A stretch of DNA of 64,000 nucleotides from Acanthaster planci (taxonomy: Eukaryota; Echinodermata; Asteroidea; Valvatida; Acanthasteridae), in assembly GCF_001949145.1 (NCBI RefSeq), contig NW_019091396.1:1-64000 (forward strand), given 5' to 3'. Below the pieces are notes generated by a model. That model made no database searches. It saw only the letters and a list, made by a program, of their open reading frames with translations, and was not told the DNA's origin. A program made the position numbers and the translations under genes. Shown here piece by piece: positions 35,082-47,800 of the stretch; position 1 is the first letter of the stretch; each line of letters begins with the position of its first letter.

Positions 35082-36730
35082 TAAGTAATAGCTCTGTGAT
35101 ATCGGTTCATCTCGATTTCAACATGAACTACGAGGCTTCAATGCTAGTATACCAACGTTCTGAAGTTAGCGCAAAGTTGCCAGGACAGTCAACGCTGGTT
35201 CCCGGGGCCTATGAAGCACTGTCATCTCAGCCCTGACTACACTTCCCTGCATGGTCTTGTAGCAATGTTGTTGCTTAATTTATTGTGATAAAAGCTGAAA
35301 TAAATACCGTCACGTTTAATGATAATAACATTTATAAAGTGCATTTTTCCGAAGGGTACAATGCGCTGGGAAAAAAAGCAACTGTAGGAAAATAAACCGG
35401 ATGTTAAGACAAAATTAGTGGCAGGAGATGACCAAAACCTAGAGTGGAAACAGATGAAATTTAAGTTTGCTAACACATGTATTCGTGTTTTTACGTCTGC
35501 CAAACGTTTGTTTTTCAAGAGATTGGGAAACGTTCCTCCAGAAAATTGTACAAAGTAGCAATAACCAAATGTTGTGAANGGAAGTCCTGAAGTTTCAAAG
35601 CACTGTGGGGTAACTTCGGCTGCGCGCATTCACAGCGCGCAACGAGCACACGTTACCGGCACGTCACACCAGGGGCCACTCGTGAACGTATTTGAAACCC
35701 CATTCCACAGAGTGACCAGTCTCGGTACAAGGGGTCCAGATATCCGATAAAGTGCGCTTTAAATTGGCCAACTGGGTAGTTCGTGTACTAGTGTAGCTGC
35801 AGGAGAGTACCAGTCGCAGGTTTGTGAAAATGTAAAAACGCCCTCTCGCAATGATTCGGAGTTGGTGTGTGTGTGGATGTTTGCCTTGTAGAGACACAGG
35901 AGAATTGGTTGAATAGGTTTCCACAAGGAATTTTTAAGGTGTATAGGTCTCCACAAGGATTTCACAAAACTGATATGTGGAAATCGCTCAAAAAAGGAGA
36001 AATTTTTAAAGTGTAAGTATTTGTCGCAAATTACTGTTTCATATAAGGGACATTCGCTCAAAATTCCAGTCTAAGAGAGTGATTCATGTTAACATGGGAG
36101 CATTTGGAAAACATCGTTTCACACGCGACCGAATTAGTATACAAGAACAAAGCCATAACTCCACAAGGATACAAACTTCGGAATGGGTGGCGGGAAGTGG
36201 CAGCAGCTAGCCTCTTCCAAAGATATATTTGGGTTTTATTTATGGTGCATTCAAATAATCTCCAGGAGTTGAATCGGGTTTAACTTCGTCCCCGTCGTTT
36301 TACGTGAGTGACACAGCGCACACGGCCATCTCCAGATCGCGGTTTACCCCGTGTGTACGCAAATGGAAAGCACTCATAACACAGCAGTAGATAAATCCAC
36401 CGTCGATTCTCTGTAAGCGTTTTTCCGATAGAATGAGCATGCCGCAGGCACAGAGAAAGCAATTGCCAAATACAGCATGATTTCCTTTTTTTCCGCTGAG
36501 GGCGTGCTTATTCCCACGGTGTGGCATAGAGGGCGACATCAACAGAAGCCAATGTTATGGGTGGGTTCAATCATGCTCACATGGGGAAGCCCTGACCTGG
36601 TCTAACCAGTGAGACGTTGAGGACGAGGTTAAACCTGTTTACTCATGAAAGCTAATTTTACGAAAGCAGATGATATAAGCGTGCAGGCCAACACATTAGG
36701 CCTATTCCAATCAAAATTATGTCATTACTG
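35082..36730. other. Intergenic, no gene seen
   Basis: No exon is supported. There is one unresolved base at 35579. Direct partial repeats of TAGGTTTCCACAAGGA occur near 35912 and 35943. Confidence 0.6.
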
Positions 36731-37600
36731 GTGAGTCTCGAACTTGACCAAGAGATGGCGCAACTTTTCTACCCGAGAAAGCTCTCCTTTGGTCGGAACC
36801 ACTGATCTCTATACACAGGAAAGGCAGCTATGCACTGCGAGTTGAAGCGACTGCCCAGCCATCTAAGGCTATCCAGTAAAATGGCATTTTCCAAGTCAGC
36901 GGCTTTAGCGCCTTGCATGAATACACACAGGCTGAGTTCGGGCGGCTTGTTCTCGTTTATTCACGAACAGCTTGATTTGTTGTTCGTGGGTTGGCCGCTC
37001 GAACGCCGGGAATGTACAACCAGTTAATAGCGCTAGTAGTTATTTGTGGCAAGCAACATGCAACATGACAGCATCCTTGTGCATTCTTCGAGAGTTAATG
37101 TTGGATAACTGGGCTAACTTCTTTTCCATTTAAAAAATTCATTTCTGTCATAGAAAAATATTAATGTTAATTTTGCAAAACTTTCCATTGTCTTCGGCTT
37201 TTTCGAGTTTTTCCGTGTGTTCGTGTAAAATCCTGACGAGGAGGTTATGTGTGCATCCCGTTCCGAGAACAGTGTTCTTGGGTCGTGTTCCCGCCGTTCG
37301 AGCGCGAGAACACGAAACCCGTGTCAAGAACGGACCGCCCGAACTCGACCTTAGTGAATGGACTGAAGCTGGTCATCGTATTGAGTATCGTAAGATGTCC
37401 GCGCGGTCACTTCAAGTCGCACTTAGGCGGTTACTGCTGAGCTACCTGTCTAGTGTATAGAGATCAGTGGTCGTCGCTGCACTTCACTGGTTCACAAACG
37501 ACTTCGAAATGCACGCGTTAAGGGCGCTTTGCTACCAGCGAAATGAACACTCCCGACCGACATTTCTCTTTTCAACCGATGAGGGGGTGCGGTGGTCCGG
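36731..37600 (+). repeat. Dispersed repeat family F, copy split by an insertion
   Basis: The left part 36731-36799 and the right part 37478-37600 together correspond to the uninterrupted minus-strand copy near 4580-4790. The break falls between GGTCGGAAC and TGCACTTCACTGG, which are contiguous in the other copy. Confidence 0.7.
36800..37469. mobile_element. 670-bp non-autonomous DNA transposon nested in family F
   Basis: The inverted termini are CACTGATCTCTATACAC at the left and its perfect complement, interrupted by ACTAGAC-type divergence further in, at the right. Flanks GTCGGAAC (36792-36799) and GTCGTCGC (37470-37477) match at six of eight bases. The empty site in the other family F copy reads GTCGGAACTGCACTTC, which supports an 8-bp target duplication as made by hAT transposases. 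No transposase frame was seen. Confidence 0.75.
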
Positions 37601-38199
37601 CCGGTGTCAAACACTTGAGGCAGAGGTTTGCAAAACCAAAGGCTCCCGCACTCAGTATCGGCAGTACCTTGCATTGAGAGAAGTGGCCGTTTCCAAGACA
37701 TTTACTCGGAACTGTATAATTAATAATACTTTATCTAGCACAGAAGTAGCGAGGTCTCTCATTTTTGTCCCTACAAAATATCGACTGCTGTCCAGGACGT
37801 CCATTTCCTATGGGAGGTTTTACCGAAAGGCTATTGGATATTGTAGAGAGCAGAAGATGTCAGACGATCTACGTCGTGGCAAAAACTGGAAAACTATATT
37901 ACCTATATTAACTATTAATGTTCTTTTCTTTTTTTCTACCCAGGCGAAGGTATTTCGCATCCACAAGAGCCCATTTTCTGGTTTTCAACTGCGAGCAAAA
38001 GTATTAATTTTAGGCCTTAAGACATGTTAGAACGATTTTTATTTTTTTTCCTGTGATGGCAACATATTTTTCTTGTCCATGTAGTGTTTTTATCCTTACA
38101 AGAAGGCGCTTTCCACTCATAACAGTTCAACGATGGGGCGTTTTCGTGAATGTACGCTGTAGGCCTACTGAGGCTCAGTACATGAAGTCATTTTTTATG

Positions 38200-38442
38200 T
38201 GGGTAATTCCAGAAATCAGGGGGGCCCAACATGTGACATTTTTGTGTCCCTGTTACATCTGACCTTTGTTATTTGACATGGAAATATCACCGGAATTGAT
38301 TTCAAACTTTTACTATTTGTAAGGCAAGTAATTTGCATTAATTCATCACTCTTGGGAATTAGAAAATGTGTTCTGAACTTTAAAAAAAATCATATGTCAG
38401 ATGTGACAGGGACACGAAAAGTGGCCCCCTAAGGTATTACCC
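38200..38442. mobile_element. MITE family B, inverted copy
   Basis: Termini TGGGTAATTCCAGAAATCAG and the complement of GGTATTACCC. Its interior runs opposite to the copies at 9415 and 20918 (for example CAAGTAATTTGCATTAATTC against the complement of GAATTAATGCAAATTACTTG). Confidence 0.85.
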
Positions 38443-39228
38443 GTGTTTACGTGTGTTTCGGTTTTCAGTCACAACCTCTTGTTTGTTGGCTGGTTGAAAT
38501 GTCAAATAATGCCAGATCAAAAATAAAGATCATTATTCCCCCCGTTCATACAAAAACAATGCCCTGGACGGTATTAAATATAAACTAGCGATATGCAGTT
38601 TCTCGGAAAGTTGTCCAAGCTGTATCCTGATTACGCACAGAGCTATCAGCCACGTAATCGCCTGACAGCTAGTCACAGTAAACACTGCAGCGCGAACAAG
38701 TCACCGGGGCGTGGGTGTTTTCACATTGATTGAGCAGTTTGAACGTAGGCCTTTCTGCCTGTATTATGAGCATTTCCTCGAAGTAATTGTTTACCCTGAA
38801 AGGATGTAATTGTCCGCAAGTCGCCTTTGCCGGGACAAAAGACCAAAAACGCTTTGGTGCTGCTCGAAGAGTTTCTATGTTAATAAGAATACCTCTGAGT
38901 CGGATGTTGCATCTTGTGCTTTGTTATTAAAGTTACGATCTTACCGGTATGTTGTTTCGCATTGTACGAAACAATCTGCAAGTCCGAGCTCAAAATAGAT
39001 TTAGTGTTTAAAGAAAGATTGGAATAATTGGTTAAGAATAGAAAGACTTCAGGAAAATCAGATTTAAGAGTTGGTTAAAATCTTGCACTATTTTATCGTT
39101 ATTCTTCCCTGACAAGTATTATATTATATAGACGCTTTGTGTTAATATACTGCGTACCTGCTAAATAAGATCTAGTCTGGTTCCATGACCAAACATTCCT
39201 TGACGACTCCTGATAAAATCTTAGGTTA

Positions 39229-39474
39229 AGGCTGTTTTCCAATACTCAACTTCGTCTCCGTCTCAGGCTTCGTTCCCAAAACCAATCACCGATTGTGGGC
39301 CTGAAGCGTTTCAATTACATTGGATGACTGTAATTTTTGGCTTTCTTGCATCTTGTTTTATGTTTCGTGGCACTGTCAGATTGATTACTGCGCTTACAGC
39401 TTCAAAGTCAGCGAGTAAAAAAAAACAGTTCAAGTCTGAGAACAGAGCCGAAGTTGAGTATTGGAAAACAGCCT
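39229..39474. mobile_element. MITE family A, copy 1
   Basis: This 246-bp element has inverted termini AGGCTG followed by TTTTCCAATACTCAACTTCG. The first 26 bases of the arm are perfect and partial pairing continues for about 15 more. No coding capacity. The open frame TVRLITALTASK is shared with copy 2 and is a by-product of DNA similarity. Confidence 0.92.
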
Positions 39475-41653
39475 ATAGGTATCACCAACTGAAAAAAACA
39501 AAACAAAACAAAACAAAACAACAAAACCGTGACACAATGTGTCAAGGATCACAGGGAATGCACAGGGTGGATTCTATATCTAATTGTACATGCAGGCTGT
39601 TAATGTTGGTGGCCACTTTGAAAACATTCAAGAAACTAAAAGAACTGTGGATACAGGAAGGGCGCAGCATTCTATTGCTTTTGTGCAACAAGCAAAAGAA
39701 CAATGTATCCATTACGTGACGGACACGACCGAAAATACCCGAACACCATCGATGCTATCCGAATGTGGACGGGACGAGTTCGGATTATTTCGGAAACTGG
39801 AGGAATTCCTCCGGTTTTTGTCACATGGACATTGGGTTATACCGGACCCTTGATTCAACGAGAAAAGTTGGAATCCTCGGGTCTGGTATCCAGACCAAAT
39901 AAGCTCTACATGCTCCCTGAGGGCGTTGTTGTATTTTGGTGTTAACATCTGAAACAAGCATGCAAATGAGAACGTTGAAAAAAAAATTACCAAGGCAACG
40001 AGACACACAACATAACAAAATGCAGTTCCGTGACGTTTATGACATTATCCGCAAAAGGACACCATCATCACAAGCTAATGTATATAAATATCTTACCAGA
40101 ATGCCATTTGGCAAAATTACGTTAAATTTCAGCCTTCGCTTATCGAACATAGGTACCGCTGTTGGGTAAAAATCCTCAGTAGTCGTGACCTAGCGACGGA
40201 ACGCTCTTTTCAGGGCACGAAAGTACGGGAATTTTTGCCGAATCAACCCACGCCCGATTTGGAATACCCCCTCGATGAATCGCCAACAAAAGGTGTTTAT
40301 ACCTGGTTCCCATAGTGGATTTCAAAGCCGCCCTTCCAACCCCCCCCCCCCGCTTTCTGGAAAGCGACCCCCGCGGTTTCATGGTGCATCCTTTGAACCG
40401 TACGGAGTGGAGGCGAGGTCTCTCCATTTGGATGAATCGATTAGCCTCCATAGGGGTGTCGTGTTGGGCCAGTCACGGATCAGTGGCACCCACTTCACCA
40501 ACACTTCGCTCACTTTTTCAAGGGTCATTTGGAGAGTCTTTCTTTGCAGCTACTTGTCTTATGTGTTGGACGTGGCTTTACATCGAACGCCGCCAACTGA
40601 CAGAATAACACAAAAATACAAACCGCCGCTTAAAGTAGTCTGAGACAAAGACAACTGAAATCGAAACACGGGGTTCTCGAACTTATGAAGTTGATGTACT
40701 TGACGACCACAGTAAATCGGCCAAGGAAATAAGGGGGGTAGTTCACCCTTTGACAATATAAATGTATTTTGATTAACATACTCTGCATGTTTTGACCATG
40801 TGTTGACCTTGGCTTACGATTACATTAGTGTTTTTAATATATATAACAGCCGAACAAGAGATCTGTTCCTTTTTTGGCATCGTAAAGTAGAGTTCTGATG
40901 ACCTTTTCCTTCTAATGCTAGGCTGTAACTGTTTCACCGAGTCCGCCATTAATTTTGGGATCTTAAAGGAGAATTTCGATCTATTATACTTCACTGTCTT
41001 CCCCAGAAATCTTAAAACAGATTCCTCCCACATGTTTGAGAGGATAAATAAAAAAATATGTGAGCATGCAACCTTTCGTAGTCCTTGCCCCGGGAACAAG
41101 GTTCTTTTTTTCACTGGGACAAATGACTAGGTATAATAACACGAACAGTTAACCGTGGCATTGTTCACGCCTGGCTGCACCTATTGACGGGAACGCACCG
41201 CTGCTCAATCCGCGTTGTCATCACACGACTCTCGGAATCCCCGCTGCCTGAAAGAGGGGAAAAGAAGCTCAATCATTTTCCGAAGAGGTATACGTGTAAA
41301 CACAGGAAGTGGCACGGGGATGCCTGCACGCGGAGAAGTGGAGAGATTCGGTAGGGGACGCTTCAGGTGACCGAGGGAGATGTTTCGATGTTCTCTAGAG
41401 ACACTGGCCAAAACAGCACGTTCTGGTAAACGAACGATGACCTGGGTTGCGGGATAATGCGGTTGGTGTTCATCATCAGCTGTTGAGGAAACCCTGGGTT
41501 GATGCTTGGAGGAATGAAAACACTTTCTTCTAAAACGGACAGTGGTACGTACCTGGGATATCTTTCTTGATCCTGCCTGGGGACTTTTGCTGGTTTATCG
41601 TCAACCCTTCGTTTTTTTCAAGTCCGGACGCCATTGACAGTTGACGCAACGCC
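39475..41653. other. Intergenic, upstream of the Ovo gene
   Basis: No exon is supported. There is a poly-C run at 40340-40350. The last few hundred bases before 41654 probably hold the 5' leader and promoter of the Ovo gene, but no motif decides the start site. Confidence 0.5.
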
Positions 41654-41801
41654 ATGCCAGCCAGCTCGACCGCCACCCTGAGCCCACCGTCTAACAATCC
41701 CGCCGCGACCGGACCCTGCTGGGACGGTCCTGGGCCGTCGTCACGGGACCCAGAGTCCCCAGCTTCCTCGGGGATGCCGGATCTGGATCGGATGAACATA
41801 G
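41654..41801 (+). CDS. ovo: Ovo exon 1 (candidate start exon)
   Basis: The ATG at 41654 opens MPASSTATLSPPSNNPAATG and continues to DLDRMNI plus one base, before donor ATAG/gtgaga. The GC-rich, Ser/Pro-rich composition resembles the N-terminal half of exon 2. The carried G plus TA from exon 2 makes Val. An alternative is that translation starts at ATG 50354 in an extended exon 2. Confidence 0.55.
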
Positions 41802-44800
41802 GTGAGAAGGCTTTTCCACACTCGAAAATCATACATCTTTACTTTTTTAGTTTCAGGAGAAAAACAACTTTGGAAGTATCATGACTGTTAATTGTTACCC
41901 ATTCAGAGCTTGTTAATTTGCTGAAACTCAATACTCGTTTGTACTCTTGTTTCTAACATTTCGGTTGTTTTTTGTATTTTTGTTTATATATGATTTCATT
42001 CTCTGTAAATAAAAAAAAATTGCAGTTCTCGGTTCAGAAAGAGTTCCATACACGGACAACACCAATTTTCCCTTGAAATGTTACAACGAGCCGTCAGAAA
42101 GTTATAACGTCCTTAAAAAGTAAAAGTTGGCTAAGAAAATTCACAAGGATTTACTGAGAGAACACTGTTTTTGTCCAGACAAGTCTCCAAGGTTTGTGCA
42201 CTGGGGCATCAAGTGTTGTCCGTATGTGGATCTCCTTCCCTTGGCTCTAACCTGTTTCACCATTGGGTATAACGCTTGGTACCAGACTTGAGAAGAATTA
42301 TACAATCGTTTGAATTCTGAAAGTTGCAACATTTATGTGACTGATTTTCTTTGGGGGGGGTTGCTCCCTTGCTTCAAAAGAGGAATATTATCCTCACCAT
42401 CAGAATATCTGGAAAAGTATATGCAACGGATGTGCTCTTGTTTGGATTGGCCACCATTTCATTCTATGCGAAACAATGTGCAAATATTTGCCTCATTTCT
42501 AATTTTGTGTCCAGCATTTTTATCCTAAAAGCGAAAGTAATTCTACTTCGAGTGCACACGGCTATATCCTGGACGTAGACATTTAAAAGTTCCCTGTTGT
42601 AGTTCAGAAAGTGGCTTTGGTACTCAAATGCTATGAACCCAAAATGTAAATAATTGGGTTTTTGTTGGGTAGTTTTGGAGTTGTAAAGACTGGCGGTATT
42701 ACGGACCCAAACCCAACAACATGAGCAAGGAGATTCTACAATTTGAATTGTGGTTTGAGTTGACAATTCACACAAACAGCCATCCCGACCATCTCATACA
42801 GAAGGACACTTGTTCTCCCATCCTTTTCTTGGAATTGTGGTTATTGTCTTCCTTCATTGTGACAGCCAACCGTGCGCACGGGGCCTAGTTAACAACGCGC
42901 CATGTCTGATCAATGACGTCTGAGTAAAGTCTGAGAATACCAGAGGAGAGTTCCGTCTTATTGACTTACTATCGATCGTTGCAATGAGCTTGGAGAGTGG
43001 ACACAATAATTTGACTGGGGCCGCGTAAGGGCATACCCAACCCTCGGAATAGGCCGGAGTGTCTGTCTGTGGCATCCCAGAAACGTCTGTTTATAGTCAG
43101 CGACAATCTGCGATGGCCTTTGGTTTTGTCTGATCTTCATAGGCGTTCTGGAACAGAATTTCTGGTTGGCTGCATTTTTAAATCCCAACTGTATTTTTTT
43201 CTAACGAGTAGATGAAAAGGTTCATCTAGCCACTCTGCAGCAAGACCCGATGGTTGGTGGTACTTGGTGCAGCTTTTACGGGCCAGTGGCGTAGCCGCGG
43301 GGGGGGGGGGGGCGTCCTGCCCCCCCCTCCCACAAATTCCAGGTGCCCCCTCCCGGTGCCCCCACTGAAAAAAACGGAGGAATGGATATTGAACAAGGCT
43401 AACAAAAACTTGCACCCAAAAAACACACCTCTGAAAGCTGGTGCCCCCTCCGTAAGATGCTGGTGCCCCTTTGTGCCGCCCACCAGTAAAATCCTAGCTA
43501 GGCCACTGTTCGGGCTGCTGCTAACTTCAGTCGTTACCGTTTCTACTCAACGTCTCAGTTCTTGACGCAGTTTTGGCAAACTTGTTTTGTGCAACACTAG
43601 GTCCTGAATCCTTAATTGACAAACATTCTTATTTCCCTGCGTGTCCAATGATCTTATTTTAGCCCATGCAGTAAAATCCTCGAGGTGACCCACTGCAATT
43701 CTCCAGAAACCAGCTTTTAACTTTGTTTGGAACTTTTGATAGTCTCCGGGACGTGTAGTGCTATTCAAGCGGTAATTGATTATGCCTTGTTTTCCTTTGA
43801 ACAAGCTGCTTTTGTCGTACCCGTGAAAACTCGCTGTAGTTTGTTCTGAGCCCGCTCAGTGTTTCGGCAGGCACCCGATAAGTACTGGCATTAGCCAATG
43901 TACTGGTGCCCTGCTTGAGTGAAACTGGCCCACAGACAATAGGTCTGCATTTTTGTGTAGCCATTCAGGGATTATCACTTCTTAGCTCAACTCAAACGCC
44001 CGTCACTTTGGGGCGGAAGGGGGGGGGTTGAAAATCTTTCTCATCAACCAAGGCGACAGTTATCAAAACCTCGAAACAACAGCCGCGGCTCGAACAGCTG
44101 GGGGACAGCGGAAAACCGCTCCACCGGTCGGCCGTTTTAGCAGCTTAGGATTAAGGGCTTCGGTTGCACAATGGTGGGGGTTCAATATGCTGTAACATTG
44201 TCAACAAGCGCTTCTACAATTTGCAAAGCATCGCCTGACTCTGTGGAGTTTCTTGAAATATTGTTTGATCACTCAAAGCCACGTTTTCCTGTTAACGTAA
44301 GTTTGGGTGTTCGTCTGTTGTATATGATTGTAAACATGAGCAGCGATGCACGTTCAGATAGGGTAATGTCAAACTAACCGGCCTTCCTCTTTTGCCAGAA
44401 ATCAAGATGTTATGATGCTCACACCTATCGATCGAGTTACAATTTGTTGAATCAACAAATTGTAACTCGTTCGACATATTGAAAATTTGAAAACTGAGCT
44501 TATTTCCCAAGCCCGTTCCAAAGTGGTGTTTGTAACGTGGGTTAAAGAGAAAGCAGGCCTCAGGCAGCGTGGCGGTTTTGTAACCTGCATGTACCGTCGA
44601 ACCATAATAGCTGGGGGGGGGGGGCACAGCACCCCCTTACAATCCACAAAGTAACCCTCCCGCATCTCATTAGCACATTTTACGAAATGAGCGTCCAGTC
44701 GATGCCCGGGTCCTTTTGGCAAGTTGGGTTTAATGACCCCCTCCTGGATCCCCCTCACCTGATAAGAGATCTTAATAAGACACATTCTTTAACCTCTGAG

Positions 44801-47800
44801 TTCAAAGGTCTGACCTGACGATATGAACGGGGTCACTTCAAATGGGTTCACGGTTGGAGTTCTTTTGTATCGACGCTGCTGCACCGTCCCAAGTAGCGTT
44901 TCACTAGGTGGGGGGGGGTTCAATTGCCCAAGATGCGGTTTGGCCTCAGTCCTGTCTCTTTTGGTGTACCCCTCTTTAATTAATGAGCTGAGAAGATGTA
45001 CACACGTATTCCTGGAAATGCTGGTGGTTGGCAAACCGACGACAGGTCTTTGTTGTTCTTATTTCCCCATCATTGATAATAAGGAGTAGCGGGAGAACAT
45101 GATTACTGCTGTGGGGTTACACCACATCTTCCATTGAATACGCAGCTTTTCCTACATCCATCTGATGCTTTCTTCGAACAATTTCAGTTTGCATTATTCA
45201 AGTGGCAGAGAGAGTTTTACAGGAAACAAGCAACTTCACAGGAAGAGTTCTCAACTGAGAAGTGAATAAACTTTTTTCTTCTTTATTTCTGGCGATGACC
45301 GATTCTGTATAAGATTTATACATTTTATTTTGAAGAATAACGACTCTTGTCAGGATGACAAACGTTTGTCTTTATTAATTAAACTGTATTCATGCGTTGG
45401 CCTTCTTAAATTGAAAGTGAGGTAAACTTTTCATTTTGGGAACATGGGAGGTAAATTTTTTAAAAAGACGAGATAAAAAATCAATACAAATTCCTTTGGA
45501 ATAATTAAGCATTTGTATATTCGTGATAAATACGATCTGAAGGTTTCAAGCGACCTCGAAAAGAATACAAGTGAGGTTTGAGAGCAAACATAGTCTGGAA
45601 CCACTCCATTTAGCAGATTGCACTGCAAATGAGAGATTCAGGGAAGAAGATTAACATGGCTTCCCTGTGAATAAGGTCTATGGTGGGCCGCGACCGAACT
45701 ACTTGGCTGTGGCTTGAAATTGCATACAACATTATGGAAACTGGCTCCGGCCACAACCATAGACTCGTGTGTGATTTCTAGCTGCAGCCAAGCAATTGGG
45801 ACACGGCCGTTTGCTCCCTGTTACCAACCCCGTACAATGGGGGGGGGGGGAGGCTTGTTTGACCTGGAATGGTGTGCGGATAATGGTTCTCTATTTGATT
45901 GGTTCTTTTCGTATTGTTTTCGTAGCCCTTTTTGCCATTTGAAGCAAGATATGGGACGGAGAGAATCCCCCCGCCTTTGTNNNNNNNNNNNNNNNNNNNN
46001 NNNNNNNNNNNNNNNNNNNNNNNNNNNNNNNNNNNNNNNNNNNNNNNNNNNNNNNNNNNNNNNNNNNNNNNNNNNNNNNNNNNNNNNNNNNNNNNNNNNN
46101 NNNNNNNNNNNNNNNNNNNNNNNNNNNNNNNNNNNNNNNNNNNNNNNNNNNNNNNNNNNNNNNNNNGGTATACTTGTTGCGAAGTTACCGTCCTAGAACA
46201 TGCCACTGTTTGCTTTTGGACGCCAAGTGAATACGTGAATGGAATTGAAATTCATTGGGTCTGTACGTGCATGGTACGTGTTGCACTTTTAATATGCTTC
46301 AAATGTTCACAGGCAACGCCACCCTTCTATCCTTCCAACACAACCGCACGTCTCCGCATCCTTATCTGTTCCAAGATCCAGTCAATTAGCACCTCTCCCG
46401 ATATTCTGTGTAGACACAGCCGGGTGTATTTGAGGTCGTTTACCTTAAGCCCGGTTTACGGCCAGCTATATTGTAAAAATCCTGTGTTGTGTTCCCCGCG
46501 ACCGGTTGTTTAGTTACGTAACAATTCCTGGTAGAGCGCCCGGCCACCGTTCTCCGTTCAGCTATTGTTACACAAATTCCGCCGAAGTGCAAATAAATGA
46601 CCCAACAAGTGCAATCTTTGTCTCCTCCAAGCTGCGACACACTGCAGGCGACCTTCCTCCGTGGATGCGCTTTACGTGTGAGTCCTTTGCAATGGCACAC
46701 GTACACGTCACTGATAGGAAGGACACAATTAAACCCCTTCTTTCCAAACTACGCCGAATAATTATTTTATGGAGAAAGATATACAGCATACGTATCTGAA
46801 CAACGCCACTTGGACGAATTTCAGTACCCACAACTACCAAAGGTTTCTACAGCCATTTTCCAGGGGCGTAAATTTGTGCCTGAAAGTAGGGGTAGGGAGA
46901 GGATGGAGAATAGTGGGGGTTGACTTGCCGGGCTGTGGAAAATTGAACAGCGGGGTCGAAGGTAGTGGTGCTGACATCCATAGGACACTGTAATTTGGGG
47001 GATGATTTATGACACAGAGGTACATTTGTAATATGCATTACATCCGAATCTCACACCAGAACGGCATTTTTCTCTTTTGTGAGTGCTATTCAAGATATAT
47101 TGATTATTGGGAAGTCCGAAAAATTCTTCACAGTCCGCCCTAAGTTTTGTCTCACCACGAAGGGGGGGGGGGAATCTATAAGCCCATCCGCCTGGTCAAA
47201 GTGTAGGGCGATATATACAATCTTAACCCAACGAGTTGAGTTGTGGAAGATTAGTGTAATGAAGATTAAAAGTTCAGTTTCTGATATCTATTCTTTTTTT
47301 TTACATGACGCTGTGTGTGTTTCTACCCATATGAAAACCTTCCGTAGCGAAAACCCATGGTCTCACAATCCTCAGTCGGCTTATGGGAACGAGACAAAAT
47401 ATTGACCAGTGTCTTTATTTTGAAACATCAGCAACACAATTATGAATCTGGTCATCTGGACTTACTTAAAATCTCCGTGACCAGCTTCAACTTTTCTGGT
47501 TTATACACATGCACCTATGTGAATTTGTCGCTAAATTGAGAGAACATAATGATCAATTAACGTGTGGCAAAAGTCCAGTTGTTTTCAAGACGAACTCTTC
47601 TGAAACGCCTTATAATTAGTGCTGATTACGGACGCATTAGTTAAAATTAGTTTTGACCACCAAACTCTATAAATCTCTGGCCGGCAGTTGTCGTAAAAAT
47701 GCCCTGACTGCGATGTCAGTCTTTTACATAATGAAATTCATTGAAGATCTCTGTGATAATGGAGTTCTAGCTACCTTCGAGAAACCCTTTTTTCATTCTT

